A DNA stretch of 64,000 nucleotides from Massilia eurypsychrophila (lineage in GTDB: Bacteria; Pseudomonadota; Gammaproteobacteria; Burkholderiales; Burkholderiaceae_D): positions 1-64,000 of the forward strand of contig NZ_PDOC01000003.1 of assembly GCF_002760655.1 (NCBI RefSeq), given 5' to 3'. Each line of letters opens with the position of its first letter. The first letter of the stretch is position 1. The notes beneath the pieces were generated by a model. The model saw only the letters and a list, made by a program, of their open reading frames with translations. It was not told where the DNA came from and did no database searches. The translations under genes were made by a program, and so were the position numbers. Shown piece by piece: positions 18,107-27,922 of the stretch.

Positions 18107-18116
18107 CGAGAAAGCG

Positions 18117-19187
18117 ATGACTATGAAGATCAAGGTATTGATCGTGGACGACTCGGCGCTGATCCGCAGCGTCATGCGCGAAATCATTTCCAGTCAGCCC
18201 GACATGGAAGTGGTCGGCGTGGCGCCCGATCCGCTCGTCGCGCGCGAGCTGATCAAGCAGACCAATCCCGACGTGCTCACCCTCGACGTCGAGATGCCGA
18301 AAATGGACGGCCTCGACTTCCTCGAAAAGCTGATGCGCCTGCGACCGATGCCGGTGCTGATGGTGTCGTCGCTGACCGAGCGCGGCTCGGAAATCACCAT
18401 GCGCGCGCTGGAACTGGGCGCGGTCGACTTCGTCACCAAGCCGAAAATTTCGATCCAGGCCGGCATGCGCGAATACACCGAGCTGATTGCCGACAAGATC
18501 CGCGCCGCCGCCAAGGCGCGCGTCAAGGCGCGCACCTTGGCGCCGGCCAGGGCCGAAGGCGCGCTGCCGCCGATGCGCAACCCGCTGCTGTCGTCCGAAA
18601 AACTGATCATCATCGGCGCCTCCACCGGCGGCACCGAGGCGATCCGCGAATTTCTGATGCGCATGCCGTCCGACTGCCCCGGCATCCTGATCGCCCAGCA
18701 CATGCCGGAAGGCTTCACCACCTCGTTCGCGCGCCGCCTCGATTCGCTGTGCAAGATCAGCGTGCGCGAAGCGGCCGGCGACGAGCGGGTGCTGCCTGGC
18801 CACGCCTACATCGCGCCGGGCCACTCGCACCTGATGCTGGCGCGCTCGGGTGCGAACTACGTCACCCGCATCGACCAGGCCGATCCGGTCAACCGCCACC
18901 GGCCGTCGGTCGACGTGCTGTTCCGCTCGGCGGCCGTGGCGGCCGGCAAGAACGCGGTCGGCGTAATCCTCACCGGCATGGGCAAGGACGGCGCCCTCGG
19001 CATGCTGGAAATGAAAAATGCCGGCGCCCACAATTTCGCCCAGGACGAGGCCTCTTGTGTCGTGTTCGGCATGCCGCGCGAAGCGATCGCCATCGGCGCC
19101 ACCCACGAAGTGGGGCCGCTGACCGAGCTGCCCGGCATGGTTCTTACCCATCTTGCAACACAAGGTGGACGATCGTTGCGCGTGTGA
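18117..19187 (+). CDS. cheB: Chemotaxis response regulator methylesterase CheB
   Basis: This 356-residue protein has an N-terminal receiver (Asp11/Asp12, phospho-acceptor Asp57 in LDVEMP) joined by a linker to the methylesterase domain. The catalytic residues are visible as Ser169 in IGASTGG, His195 in AQHMPEGF, and the Asp in [10 protein letters not shown]. It removes receptor methyl groups and deamidates. Two in-frame ATGs lie two codons apart; the first (18117) is taken. Confidence 0.95.
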   Translation: MTMKIKVLIVDDSALIRSVMREIISSQPDMEVVGVAPDPLVARELIKQTNPDVLTLDVEMPKMDGLDFLEKLMRLRPMPVLMVSSLTERGSEITMRALELGAVDFVTKPKISIQAGMREYTELIADKIRAAAKARVKARTLAPARAEGALPPMRNPLLSSEKLIIIGASTGGTEAIREFLMRMPSDCPGILIAQHMPEGFTTSFARRLDSLCKISVREAAGDERVLPGHAYIAPGHSHLMLARSGANYVTRIDQADPVNRHRPSVDVLFRSAAVAAGKNAVGVILTGMGKDGALGMLEMKNAGAHNFAQDEASCVVFGMPREAIAIGATHEVGPLTELPGMVLTHLATQGGRSLRV

Positions 19188-19313
19188 CCCTTTATAACGT
19201 CTTTACTTGTGAGTTTTATCGCCGTGCGGCAACAAAACTGCTATCCTTCAGGCTGCTTCTCCGTGTGAAGAAGTGTGTCGATAACCGAATCAAAAGAATC
19301 AACGGAGTAATTC

Positions 19314-19712
19314 ATGGCTGACCCAAAAATGCGCTTTTTAGTTGTTGACGACTTCTCGACGATGCGCCGCATTGTCCGGAATTTGTTGAAGGAACTGGGA
19401 TACGCGAACGTCGACGAAGCCGAAGATGGCGTCATGGCGCTGGCCAAGCTGCGCAGCGAGACGTTCGATTTCGTGGTGTCGGACTGGAACATGCCGAACA
19501 TGGACGGCCTGACCATGTTGCAAAACATCCGCGCCGACCCCGCGCTGGCCAAGCTGCCGGTGCTGATGGTGACGGCCGAAGCGAAGAAGGAAAACATCAT
19601 CGCCGCGGCCCAGGCCGGCGCCAACGGCTACGTGGTCAAGCCGTTTACCGCTGCCACGCTGGACGAAAAATTGAACAAGATTTTCGAGAAGCTCGAAAAA
19701 GCCGGAGCCTGA
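19314..19712 (+). CDS. cheY: Chemotaxis response regulator CheY
   Basis: This is a 132-residue receiver whose key residues carry the same numbers as E. coli CheY: Asp12, Asp13, Asp57, Thr87, Tyr106 and Lys109. That makes it the probable motor-binding CheY of this locus. It lies 126 bp after cheB and 1 bp before cheZ, the usual cheYZ pairing. The 126-bp gap could contain an internal promoter, but I cannot define its elements. Confidence 0.96.
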   Translation: MADPKMRFLVVDDFSTMRRIVRNLLKELGYANVDEAEDGVMALAKLRSETFDFVVSDWNMPNMDGLTMLQNIRADPALAKLPVLMVTAEAKKENIIAAAQAGANGYVVKPFTAATLDEKLNKIFEKLEKAGA

Positions 19713-19713
19713 A

Positions 19714-20373
19714 ATGGGTGAGATTATCGTCGGTGGCGCCACCGCCACCGGAAGTCCGGTGGACCATGCCGACGAGTTCCTGAGCCGGATCGGCCACATG
19801 ACGCGGGCGCTGCACGACAGCCTGCGCGGCCTCGGCCTCGACAAACTGATCGAAAAAGCGGCCAGCGACATTCCCGATGCGCGCGACCGCCTCGACTACG
19901 TCGCCCGCCTGTCCGAGCAGGCAGCGCAGAAGGTGCTCAATGCCACCGACGCCGCCAGCCCGCTGCAGGACAAGATCGACAGCGACGCCCAGCAATTGTC
20001 GGCGGCGTGGAACGGCTTGCTCGAAGCGCCCGGCACCACCGACGCCCAATGGCGCGCACTGGCCGAGTCGACCATCCTGCGGCTCGACGCCACGCGCGGC
20101 GCCACCGTCGACACCAAGGCCTACCTGATGGACATCATGATGGCCCAGGATTTCCAGGACCTGACCGGCCAGGTGATCACCAAGGTGACGGCGATCGCCC
20201 AGAACCTCGAGCAGCAGCTGGTGCAGATGCTGGTCGATTTCGCGCCGCCGGAGGTCAAGCGGGAATTCGACAACGGCTTGCTCAACGGGCCGCAGATCAA
20301 CCCGACCGGCAACAGCGACGTCGTGTCGAACCAGGGCCAGGTCGACGACCTGCTCGACAGCCTCGGTTTCTGA
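19714..20373 (+). CDS. cheZ: CheY-P phosphatase CheZ
   Basis: The product is a 219-residue long-helix protein. The catalytic segment MAQDFQDLTGQVI carries the Gln equivalent to E. coli Gln147 (about residue 148 here). The C-terminal VDDLLDSLGF is essentially the E. coli CheY-binding peptide. It starts 1 bp after the cheY stop, so translation is probably coupled. It dephosphorylates CheY-P to end the signal. Confidence 0.96.
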   Translation: MGEIIVGGATATGSPVDHADEFLSRIGHMTRALHDSLRGLGLDKLIEKAASDIPDARDRLDYVARLSEQAAQKVLNATDAASPLQDKIDSDAQQLSAAWNGLLEAPGTTDAQWRALAESTILRLDATRGATVDTKAYLMDIMMAQDFQDLTGQVITKVTAIAQNLEQQLVQMLVDFAPPEVKREFDNGLLNGPQINPTGNSDVVSNQGQVDDLLDSLGF

Positions 20374-20409
20374 GTTCCCTTTGTTCTAGCAACACCGAAG
20401 CGATTTCAC

Positions 20410-21618
20410 ATGCACCAAACAAATTTCATCGTTCGTGAACCGTTGCTCGATCCAAAGCAGCGCGTGATCGGCTACGAGCTGTCCTGGAAACACGATGAAG
20501 ACCAGCCCGTCACCGACGCCGATCTCGAGTCGCTGATCGGCTTCGTCGCCGAAAATGTCAACGACGAAGAGACCGGCTGGCTGCTGCGCGACAAGATTCT
20601 GTTTCTCGACGCGGTGCCCGACATGCTGTCGACCGACGCACTGTATTCGATGCCGCCGGAACGCACGGTGCTGACCCTGAAGGCGGCCGACATGGCCGAC
20701 CCGGACACGCTGGCCGCGGTGCAGGGCTTGCGCGCCGGCGGCGTCGGCATCTCGGTGCGCGACGGCGACCTCGCGCACCTCGGCAAGAACCTCGGCATCA
20801 GTGCCTCCTACATCGAAGTGCGCTTTTCCGGCGCCGACGTCGCCGCCCAGGCACGCACTTACGCCGCGGTCAAGCAGTCGACCGTGCGGATGGTCGGCCG
20901 GCCAGTGACGACCTGGGCCGATTTCGATGCCTGCGCCGCGCTCGGCCTGGACGCCTTCGTCGGCAAGCTGCACCTGACGCCGCGCCCTGGCACCCCGGTC
21001 AAGGGCATGAACCCGGCCCAGACCATCATCTTGCAACTGATGCAGATGGTCACGGCCAACGAAGACATTCCGAAGATCGAAAGCGTACTCAAGCGCGATC
21101 CGGCGCTGTCGTACAAGCTGCTGCGCTTCATCAACTCGGCCGGCTTCGGCAGCGGCCGCGAAATCCAGTCGCTGCGCCAGGCCATCACCTTGCTCGGTTA
21201 CGCGCCGCTGTACCGCTGGCTGACCTTGCTGCTGGCCACCGCCAGCACCAGCGGCTATTCGCCCGTGCTGATGGAAACGGCGGTGGTGCGCGGCCGCCTC
21301 GCCGAGCTGCTCGGCGCCAAGGCGCTTGACCGCGGCGAGGGCGAGAACCTGTTCGTTGCCGGCATGTTCTCGCTGCTCGACCGCCTGCTCGGCTTGCCGA
21401 TGCGCGACGTGCTCGACACCATCCAGTTGCCCGACGAAGTGGTGCGCGCGCTGCTCACGCGCGGCGGCATGTACGGGCCGTACCTGGCGCTGGCCGAAGC
21501 GTGCGAGCTGAACTCGAACCTGGTGGCGGGGCTGGCCAAGTCGCTCGGCATCAGCCCGCTCGAAGTCAACAAGGCGCACCTGTCGGCACTGGCATGGGCG
21601 CAGAACGTCACGACCTGA
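20410..21618 (+). CDS. EAL/HDOD-domain signalling protein (YuxH/CdgJ type)
   Basis: This 402-residue protein has an N-terminal degenerate EAL-like domain (about 1-195) and a C-terminal HDOD domain (about 200-400, including RDPALSYKLLRFINSAGFG and SLRQAITLLGY). The EAL signature and metal-binding residues are not recognisable, so c-di-GMP hydrolysis is unlikely. V. cholerae CdgJ is an example of this architecture linked to motility. It closes the chemotaxis operon, 36 bp after cheZ and just before a strong terminator. Confidence 0.85.
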   Translation: MHQTNFIVREPLLDPKQRVIGYELSWKHDEDQPVTDADLESLIGFVAENVNDEETGWLLRDKILFLDAVPDMLSTDALYSMPPERTVLTLKAADMADPDTLAAVQGLRAGGVGISVRDGDLAHLGKNLGISASYIEVRFSGADVAAQARTYAAVKQSTVRMVGRPVTTWADFDACAALGLDAFVGKLHLTPRPGTPVKGMNPAQTIILQLMQMVTANEDIPKIESVLKRDPALSYKLLRFINSAGFGSGREIQSLRQAITLLGYAPLYRWLTLLLATASTSGYSPVLMETAVVRGRLAELLGAKALDRGEGENLFVAGMFSLLDRLLGLPMRDVLDTIQLPDEVVRALLTRGGMYGPYLALAEACELNSNLVAGLAKSLGISPLEVNKAHLSALAWAQNVTT

Positions 21619-21638
21619 TCGGATAAAATCGTCAACGC

Positions 21639-21668
21639 AAAAAAAACCGGGCTTGCCCGGTTTTTTTG
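21639..21668 (+). terminator. Rho-independent terminator of the che operon
   Basis: AAAAAACCGGGC-TT-GCCCGGTTTTTT forms a perfect stem with a two-base loop and a T run, 20 bp after the EAL/HDOD gene. The A run also allows use from the other strand. Confidence 0.93.
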
Positions 21669-21759
21669 TTGTCCGTAGCAGGAATTTCCGATCTTGCGAA
21701 CATGTGCTTTCTGTGCAATTGTCTTAGGGCGCCGCCGGCCGCCAGAAGCGAGAAAAGAA

Positions 21760-23452
21760 ATGATCGACGCCTACAAAAACCTGTTCCCCCACACTAGCGC
21801 CAACCTCATCAGAAATTTTCTCTGGAAGGTAGGCTTTCCGCTGGTTGTGATCGCCGAAACCGGCTACGGACTGGCCGCATCCTTTCACGTTCATCCGGGC
21901 CTCGCGTTGTTCGTCGTGGTGCTGGTGGCCGCGCTGTGTTTTTTTTCGAAGCGCTTGCGCACGGCGATGGCCGATTTCTTCACCAGCGCACCGAGGGTGC
22001 TGCTCATGATCGGGAAAAAATGGTCGCGCTTTTTTACCGGCGTTGCCGCCGGCCTGATCGAGCGCCGCAATCCCGTAGCCCAGGTGAAACGATCGGTCGC
22101 GGCGATGTTCGGGTTCACGGCCGTTTGCGCCGTGCCTGCCCTGTATGCAATATGGTGGCTGATACAGTATTCGCAGAATTACATGAAGAGCCAGGCGTAC
22201 CTGGCGATCGTGACGGTGACCGCGCTGGCGTTCGCGATCGTGGTTTCCATTGTTGCATGCGCGGTCGATTTCTTCACCGAGGAGGTGGGGCTCGGGGTGC
22301 CAGGCCACTTCAGGCTCAAGACTATCGATTTCAAGGAGTCTCCGGCTGTGCCAAAGAATCGATACCTCGGTACGTTGGTGCACTTTTCCGATCTACACGT
22401 GCCGGGCGAGTCGGGCAGGCTGACGGAGGAAGGGGTGTGGGATGTTTTATTCCTGACTACGCTGGCGAAGCGCATGAATAAAAATCAAGAATACGCATCT
22501 CGATGCACTGTTCGTCGTTTCCGGCGACATCACGGATACCGGCGAGCCCACTGCGTGGCAAGCAGTGTGCGATGCGATGCATGAATTCCATGATCACATC
22601 GTGATCGCCCCCGGCAATCACGACCTCAATATCGTCGGTTACGGCGCCTGGAGCCTTGCCTTCGTAGGCGACAAACCTGACTGGAGCGGGCGCTGGAACC
22701 GTATGGCCGAATATATGAACGCTGCGTGCTGCCTGATGGGCGCACGGTCGACGGTGTGGTGCAAAGGCGGCATGGTCGACCTGGCGACGGCATGGGGCGC
22801 CATCGCGAGCGCGGATGGCAGCAATAATGCGAAGTTCAGGGAGACCGAATCGCTGTTTCCTTTGATTGTTTCGGCGCCCGACATGGAAGGGGCGCAGTTT
22901 GTCGTTTGGAATACAGTGCGCTCCTCATCGCTCGCCTTCAACAACTCGTTCGGAGAAGTTGGGGATCGGCAGTTGAACAACTTCATGGCAATCCGGAAAT
23001 CGCAACAGCATGCCTCCACTCGATTCATCCATATCATGCATCACAAGCTGGCACTCCCGGAACATCGTTTGATCATGAATAGCGACGGGAGCGGGTGGCC
23101 GCGGATCCGCGATGCTGTGAAGTCCGCCGTGCAGCGGGTCGGAATGGTTATGCATGACGCCAATAAGGTCGTCGCCGCCCTCCGTGGCGAAATCGATTCC
23201 CTCGTACTGCATGGCCACCACCATGCCGCTTTTTGGGGCGAGATCGACAGTGCCAGCGGTGCCGGCGGCGTCATGCAGGTGGTGTCGGCGCCATCGACCA
23301 GCCTCGGGGTGGAATTTTTTACGGCAAGTCCAGCGATGAGCAACGTAACGCAAGCGGGCCCGCGCACGTGCTCGTATGAAATCTTGACGATTGAGGCCAC
23401 TGCGCTTGGGCTGCGACTGGCGGCGCCACCGGCGCGCTTCCCCCTGCCGTGA
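21760..23452 (+). pseudogene. Membrane-anchored metallophosphoesterase, interrupted by a frameshift
   Basis: Two reading frames together encode one calcineurin-like phosphoesterase. The first has four hydrophobic helices (about residues 17-165) and the first metal motif HFSDLHVPG. The second continues with VVSGDITDTG, IAPGNHDL, IMHHKLAL and LHGHHHAAFWGE. The frame changes near the A5 run at 22480-22484; removing one A gives ...RMNKIKNTHLDALFVVSGD and restores one ORF of about 563 codons. It may be a real inactivating mutation, a sequencing slip or programmed slippage. It sits upstream of an AbiEii toxin gene. Confidence 0.8.
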
Positions 23453-23488
23453 GCGAAAGGCGCGGCCTCGCGCACGGTCGCCAACAAA

Positions 23489-23614
23489 ATGAGCGAAGGC
23501 AGGAAGCGCCAGATCTACCTGGAGGCTGGCCCGGGCAATATTGTCGAGGGAAAGCTCCGGGAGTCCGCCAAATGGGGCATCATTGAAAATATCGACCTCA
23601 CGCAGCTATCATGA
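23489..23614 (+). CDS. Small ORF translationally coupled to the AbiEii gene
   Basis: This 41-codon ORF begins MSEGRKRQIYLEAGPG and ends ...NIDLTQLS, its TGA overlapping the ATG of the next gene (ATGA). The overlap is typical of antitoxin-toxin pairs. The sequence is too short to be a full AbiEi or DUF6088-type antitoxin and I do not recognise it. It could be the remnant of a truncated antitoxin or merely a leader. No clear Shine-Dalgarno sequence precedes it. Confidence 0.3.
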   Translation: MSEGRKRQIYLEAGPGNIVEGKLRESAKWGIIENIDLTQLS

Positions 23615-24393
23615 ATCCAGTAACCCAACAGGATGTCCTCGCACACCAGGCAGTGGTGCCGTGGCCGTCCGTCATACAGGTTGAGCAGGATTTGCTGCTG
23701 TGCCTGGCGATGGTCGCGATTTTTTCGCATTCGCCGATTGCGAAGCAGGTCGCGATGCGCGGCGGAACCGTGCTTCACAAAATACACCTGGAGCCGGCAT
23801 CGCGCTACTCAGAGGATATCGATCTTGTCGTGATCGACCGGCAAGTTTCCGAAGAGGAGATCAAGACGGGCATCGAAGACGCCCTGCTGGTAGTGTTTGG
23901 CAAGGCGCAGCAGCATTTCTGGGAAAACCTGAAACTGTCTGTTCGCAATGTTGCGCGTCCGTCGAGGGTGCTGCGGTTCATTTACGATATTCCATCTGTT
24001 ATGCAGCCGCCGCGCACGCTGCGCGTGGAGGTGGAAGTCAATGTGACTGAACGTGTACCTTTTCTTCCCGTGGTGTACCTGCCGTTTTCGGTCTCCTTTC
24101 AAGAGGACGAGCAGCGTGCGGACATTGCGTCGTTCGATATCCATGAAATGCTTGGTACGAAGATGCGCGCGCTATTTCAGCGAAGTAAAGGTCGCGACCT
24201 GTTCGACCTTTTCTGGGCGTTCAATGAAAGTAAGCGCGAGATCAGCGTTTCTGAAGTAATCCGCTGTTTTCAGCACTACATGCTGCAAGAACAGACCAAA
24301 GTCGGCCGCCATGAATTCACGGCGCACCTGGCTGACGTCGTCAAAGCCGGCCACTTCGTCGAGGCCGTACTACTGGTCGAGCTTGAAGCGTAG
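23611..24393 (+). CDS. AbiEii/AbiGii-family nucleotidyltransferase toxin
   Basis: The product is a 260-residue protein with the nucleotidyltransferase signature RGGTVLHK (about 50-57), then RYSEDIDLVVID with the catalytic-type Asp69 and Asp71, and the family motif KGRDLFDLF (about 192-200). Such proteins are the toxin half of type IV (AbiE) abortive-infection systems, normally with a winged-helix AbiEi antitoxin upstream. No full-length antitoxin is present here. It is less GC-rich than its neighbours, which suggests transfer. It is convergent with panC. Confidence 0.85.
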   Translation: MNPVTQQDVLAHQAVVPWPSVIQVEQDLLLCLAMVAIFSHSPIAKQVAMRGGTVLHKIHLEPASRYSEDIDLVVIDRQVSEEEIKTGIEDALLVVFGKAQQHFWENLKLSVRNVARPSRVLRFIYDIPSVMQPPRTLRVEVEVNVTERVPFLPVVYLPFSVSFQEDEQRADIASFDIHEMLGTKMRALFQRSKGRDLFDLFWAFNESKREISVSEVIRCFQHYMLQEQTKVGRHEFTAHLADVVKAGHFVEAVLLVELEA

Positions 24394-24405
24394 CGGCACT
24401 GCCAC

Positions 24406-25257
<852 letters not shown>

Positions 25258-25278
25258 CTAGGGAAGAGGGGGCCGGCA

Positions 25279-26130
25279 TCACGCCGGCGAATAGGCCAGC
25301 CGCACGTAGATCGGCGCAAATGGCTCGGCCTGGGTAATCTCGATCAGGGTTTCTTTGGCCAGCTCCAGCATGGCGACGAAGTGCACCACAACGATCGGCA
25401 CGCCGTTCTGGCCGTGAAACAAGTCGGCGAATTCGACGAAGCGCGCCGACTGCAGTTGCCGCAGAATCGCCGACATGTGTTCGCGCACCGAAAGTTCCTG
25501 GCGGCTGATCCGGTGGTGCTGGGTCAGGGTGGCGCGCTTGAGTACGTCGAGCCAGGCGCGCTGCAGGTCGCTGGCGTCCACTTCCGGCCAGTTCGGCACG
25601 TTGCTTTGCTCGACGAACAGCTGCGGCCGGGTAAAGTCGCGGTCCAGTTGCGGCATTGCGTTCAGGTCGTACGCTGCCAGCTTGATCTGCTCGTATTCGA
25701 GCAGGCGGCGCACCAGCTCGGCGCGCGGGTCGCCAGCCTCGTCGTCGTTGTCGCACTTTCGCTGCGGCAGCAGCATGCGCGACTTGATCTCGATGAGCAT
25801 CGCCGCCATCAGCAGGTACTCGGCGGCCAGCTCCAGGTTGTGCAGGCGGATCTGGTCAACGTACTTCAGGTACTGCAACGTGACCTGCGCCATCGGGATG
25901 TCGAGGATGTTGAAGTTTTGCTTGCGGATCAGGTACAGCAGCAGGTCGAGCGGACCTTCGAAGGCGTCGAGAAAGATTTCCAGCGCGTCCGGCGGGATGT
26001 ACAGGTCGGTCGGCATGCGCAGCAGCGGCTCGCCGTACAGGCGCACTGTCGCCGCAATGTCGGGCACGGCGCTCGCCGCGGCTGCATCGGCGGGCGCAAC
26101 CACAGTGCCCACCGCCTCATCTGGCAACAT
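25279..26130 (-). CDS. scpA: Segregation and condensation protein A
   Basis: The product is a 283-residue kleisin of the bacterial SMC-ScpAB condensin. The hallmark N-terminal helix region FEGPLDLLLYLIRKQNFNILDIPMAQ is present, followed by EYLLMAAMLIEIKSRMLLP, with a C-terminal winged-helix region. An extra 50-residue N-terminus is Ala-rich. scpB is not in this window. It is followed by panC. Confidence 0.94.
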   Translation of the reverse strand: MLPDEAVGTVVAPADAAAASAVPDIAATVRLYGEPLLRMPTDLYIPPDALEIFLDAFEGPLDLLLYLIRKQNFNILDIPMAQVTLQYLKYVDQIRLHNLELAAEYLLMAAMLIEIKSRMLLPQRKCDNDDEAGDPRAELVRRLLEYEQIKLAAYDLNAMPQLDRDFTRPQLFVEQSNVPNWPEVDASDLQRAWLDVLKRATLTQHHRISRQELSVREHMSAILRQLQSARFVEFADLFHGQNGVPIVVVHFVAMLELAKETLIEITQAEPFAPIYVRLAYSPA

Positions 26131-26148
26131 GGTCTCGACCTGGAATGC

Positions 26149-26358
26149 TTACAGTTTGTTCTGGTACACGTACGCTTGTTGCTTGACGCGCGATTCGGAC
26201 GTACGGTCCTGCTCGGTCAAGGTGATCGGCGCCTTGTCCCACAGCAGCGCACGGCCTTCGCGCTGGCCTTCCTCGATCGCCGGATTGGCCGCCTTCAGCG
26301 CCTTGATGAACAAGGTGTGGTCGGATTCGTACAGCTGGTGTTGTTTGGTCAGTTTCAT
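26149..26358 (-). CDS. DUF3460 family protein
   Basis: The product is a 69-residue, highly charged, soluble small protein (YESDHTLFIKALKAANPAIEEGQREGRALLWDK region) typical of the DUF3460 family in Burkholderiales. The function is unknown. It is transcribed just upstream of scpA, with 18 bp between, so the two are probably co-expressed. Confidence 0.85.
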   Translation of the reverse strand: MKLTKQHQLYESDHTLFIKALKAANPAIEEGQREGRALLWDKAPITLTEQDRTSESRVKQQAYVYQNKL

Positions 26359-26450
26359 GTTGGTCGATGGTGTTGCGGACAGGGTATTTTACCCGAGCGG
26401 GGAGGGGCCGGGGAAAACCCCCGGCGCATCGCCCCGCGGCGTGGTCTCGA

Positions 26451-27767
26451 TCAGCTGTGCAGGGCGTTCAGTTCGCGCGCGATAATGTCGTGGTTGAGCC
26501 ACAGCACGGGACCAATCTTCTCGGCGGCGCCATGGAACATCAGCGGGCCGGCGCCTTCGAGCACCAGCGCGCTGAGGTGGTCGGTGATCAGCGCCTTGCG
26601 GTCCTTGTGCAGCTTGGTGATCTCGTCGGACGTGCCGATCATCACTTCAGCCAGCTCGGGCGTATTGTCCATCGGCCAGGCGCCAAAGTTGCGGAACGTG
26701 GTGCTGGTCGGATCCTGGTTGTAGGCCTCGATCTTGGCCAGCAGCGAGTCGAGCGAGACGCCGTCTTCCAGCAGAGCCTGGCAGATCGCCCACTGCTCGT
26801 CGACCCAGGCGCCGCCGCCTTCCCTCTTCAGTGCCTGCAGCAGCGGAAACAGCGACAGCTCGACGCCGACGAAAATGTCGGATGAATTGGTACGGATTTC
26901 CGGGCAGTTGAACACGGTAGCGCTGATGCCTTGCGCCCACGCCGCCTCGGCCACGCTTTCCAGGCGCATCTTGGCGTAGCCCTGGGTGTAATTGGTGTAG
27001 GTCTGCCAGCGGTATTCGCCGCCGATCAAGATTTCGGTGCCGTGGTAGCCGTAGGCGCTGTAGCGCACCTGGCCGCCGGTCCTGGCCACGCGCTCGCGGA
27101 TGGCGCTGCTGGCGTGAATCAGGTGCTGCAGCGTGTTGGCGGTCACTTCGTCGAAGTTCATCAGGATCAGCTTGCCCAGGTCGCTCTCGAGCAGTGCGCG
27201 CGAGGACATGAAGCGCTCGCCGCGGCCCTTGTAGATGCGGTTGGCAATGGCCAGGAACGCTTTCACTTTCGGGATGCCGCCGGCCATCGTGTGGGCGAAG
27301 AACACGTTGGCGCCATCGGGCACCAGCTTGTCGATCTCGGCCATGACGATGGCGGCCGACGCGGTGAAGCGCTGCACGCCGGTCTGGCGGCAACGCTCGA
27401 CCTTGTCCCAGTCGAGCTTGTCGTCCTGCCAGCTCTTGAGCGTCAGGCCGGCCAGCATTTCGGTCGGATTCTGTTCGCCCTCAGGCGCGTCGAGGTCGAA
27501 ACCGGCCATCATCGGCACATTGATGATGCGTCCGCCCAGCTTCGTTTCGGCTTCGGCCAGTTCGTCGGCGTCGAGCGCGCGCAGGGCGTTGTTCTCGTCG
27601 CGTCGGCCGACCGTGATGCCGACGATCGTCATGCCGGCATTGCGCGCCTCATCGATCAGGCCATTGACGTAGCCGCGGCCGAACAGTTCGCCGAACAGCA
27701 CGAACACGTCGCCTTTGCGAAACAGGTTGGCCTGGGGGATGTGCCTCAAGGAAGTGGGTGCGGTCAT
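26451..27767 (-). CDS. FabMG-family protein (putative enoyl-ACP reductase)
   Basis: This 438-residue soluble protein is conserved in beta- and gammaproteobacteria. Recognisable blocks are FVLFGELFGRGYVNGLIDEARNAG, FFAHTMAGGIPKVKAFL, YSAYGYHGTEILI and TSDEITKLHKDRKALI. It matches what is annotated as the enoyl-ACP reductase FabMG family; I assign it from overall recognition, not from a catalytic motif, so enzymatic function is uncertain. It is monocistronic and divergent from the MFS fusion gene. A GC-rich hairpin lies downstream at about 26410-26431. Confidence 0.6.
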   Translation of the reverse strand: MTAPTSLRHIPQANLFRKGDVFVLFGELFGRGYVNGLIDEARNAGMTIVGITVGRRDENNALRALDADELAEAETKLGGRIINVPMMAGFDLDAPEGEQNPTEMLAGLTLKSWQDDKLDWDKVERCRQTGVQRFTASAAIVMAEIDKLVPDGANVFFAHTMAGGIPKVKAFLAIANRIYKGRGERFMSSRALLESDLGKLILMNFDEVTANTLQHLIHASSAIRERVARTGGQVRYSAYGYHGTEILIGGEYRWQTYTNYTQGYAKMRLESVAEAAWAQGISATVFNCPEIRTNSSDIFVGVELSLFPLLQALKREGGGAWVDEQWAICQALLEDGVSLDSLLAKIEAYNQDPTSTTFRNFGAWPMDNTPELAEVMIGTSDEITKLHKDRKALITDHLSALVLEGAGPLMFHGAAEKIGPVLWLNHDIIARELNALHS

Positions 27768-27922
27768 AGAAAGTGGTGTCGCTTTTTAAAAATGTGGGCG
27801 CGTCATGGCGCGGATTTCTCATCAAGACTGCGCATTATAAACCGGTGCAAGGTCAACAAACCAGTTCACGCAGGCCCAGTTCACTTAGAATTGACCCGCA
27901 AAATATTGTATAAAAAGACAAC

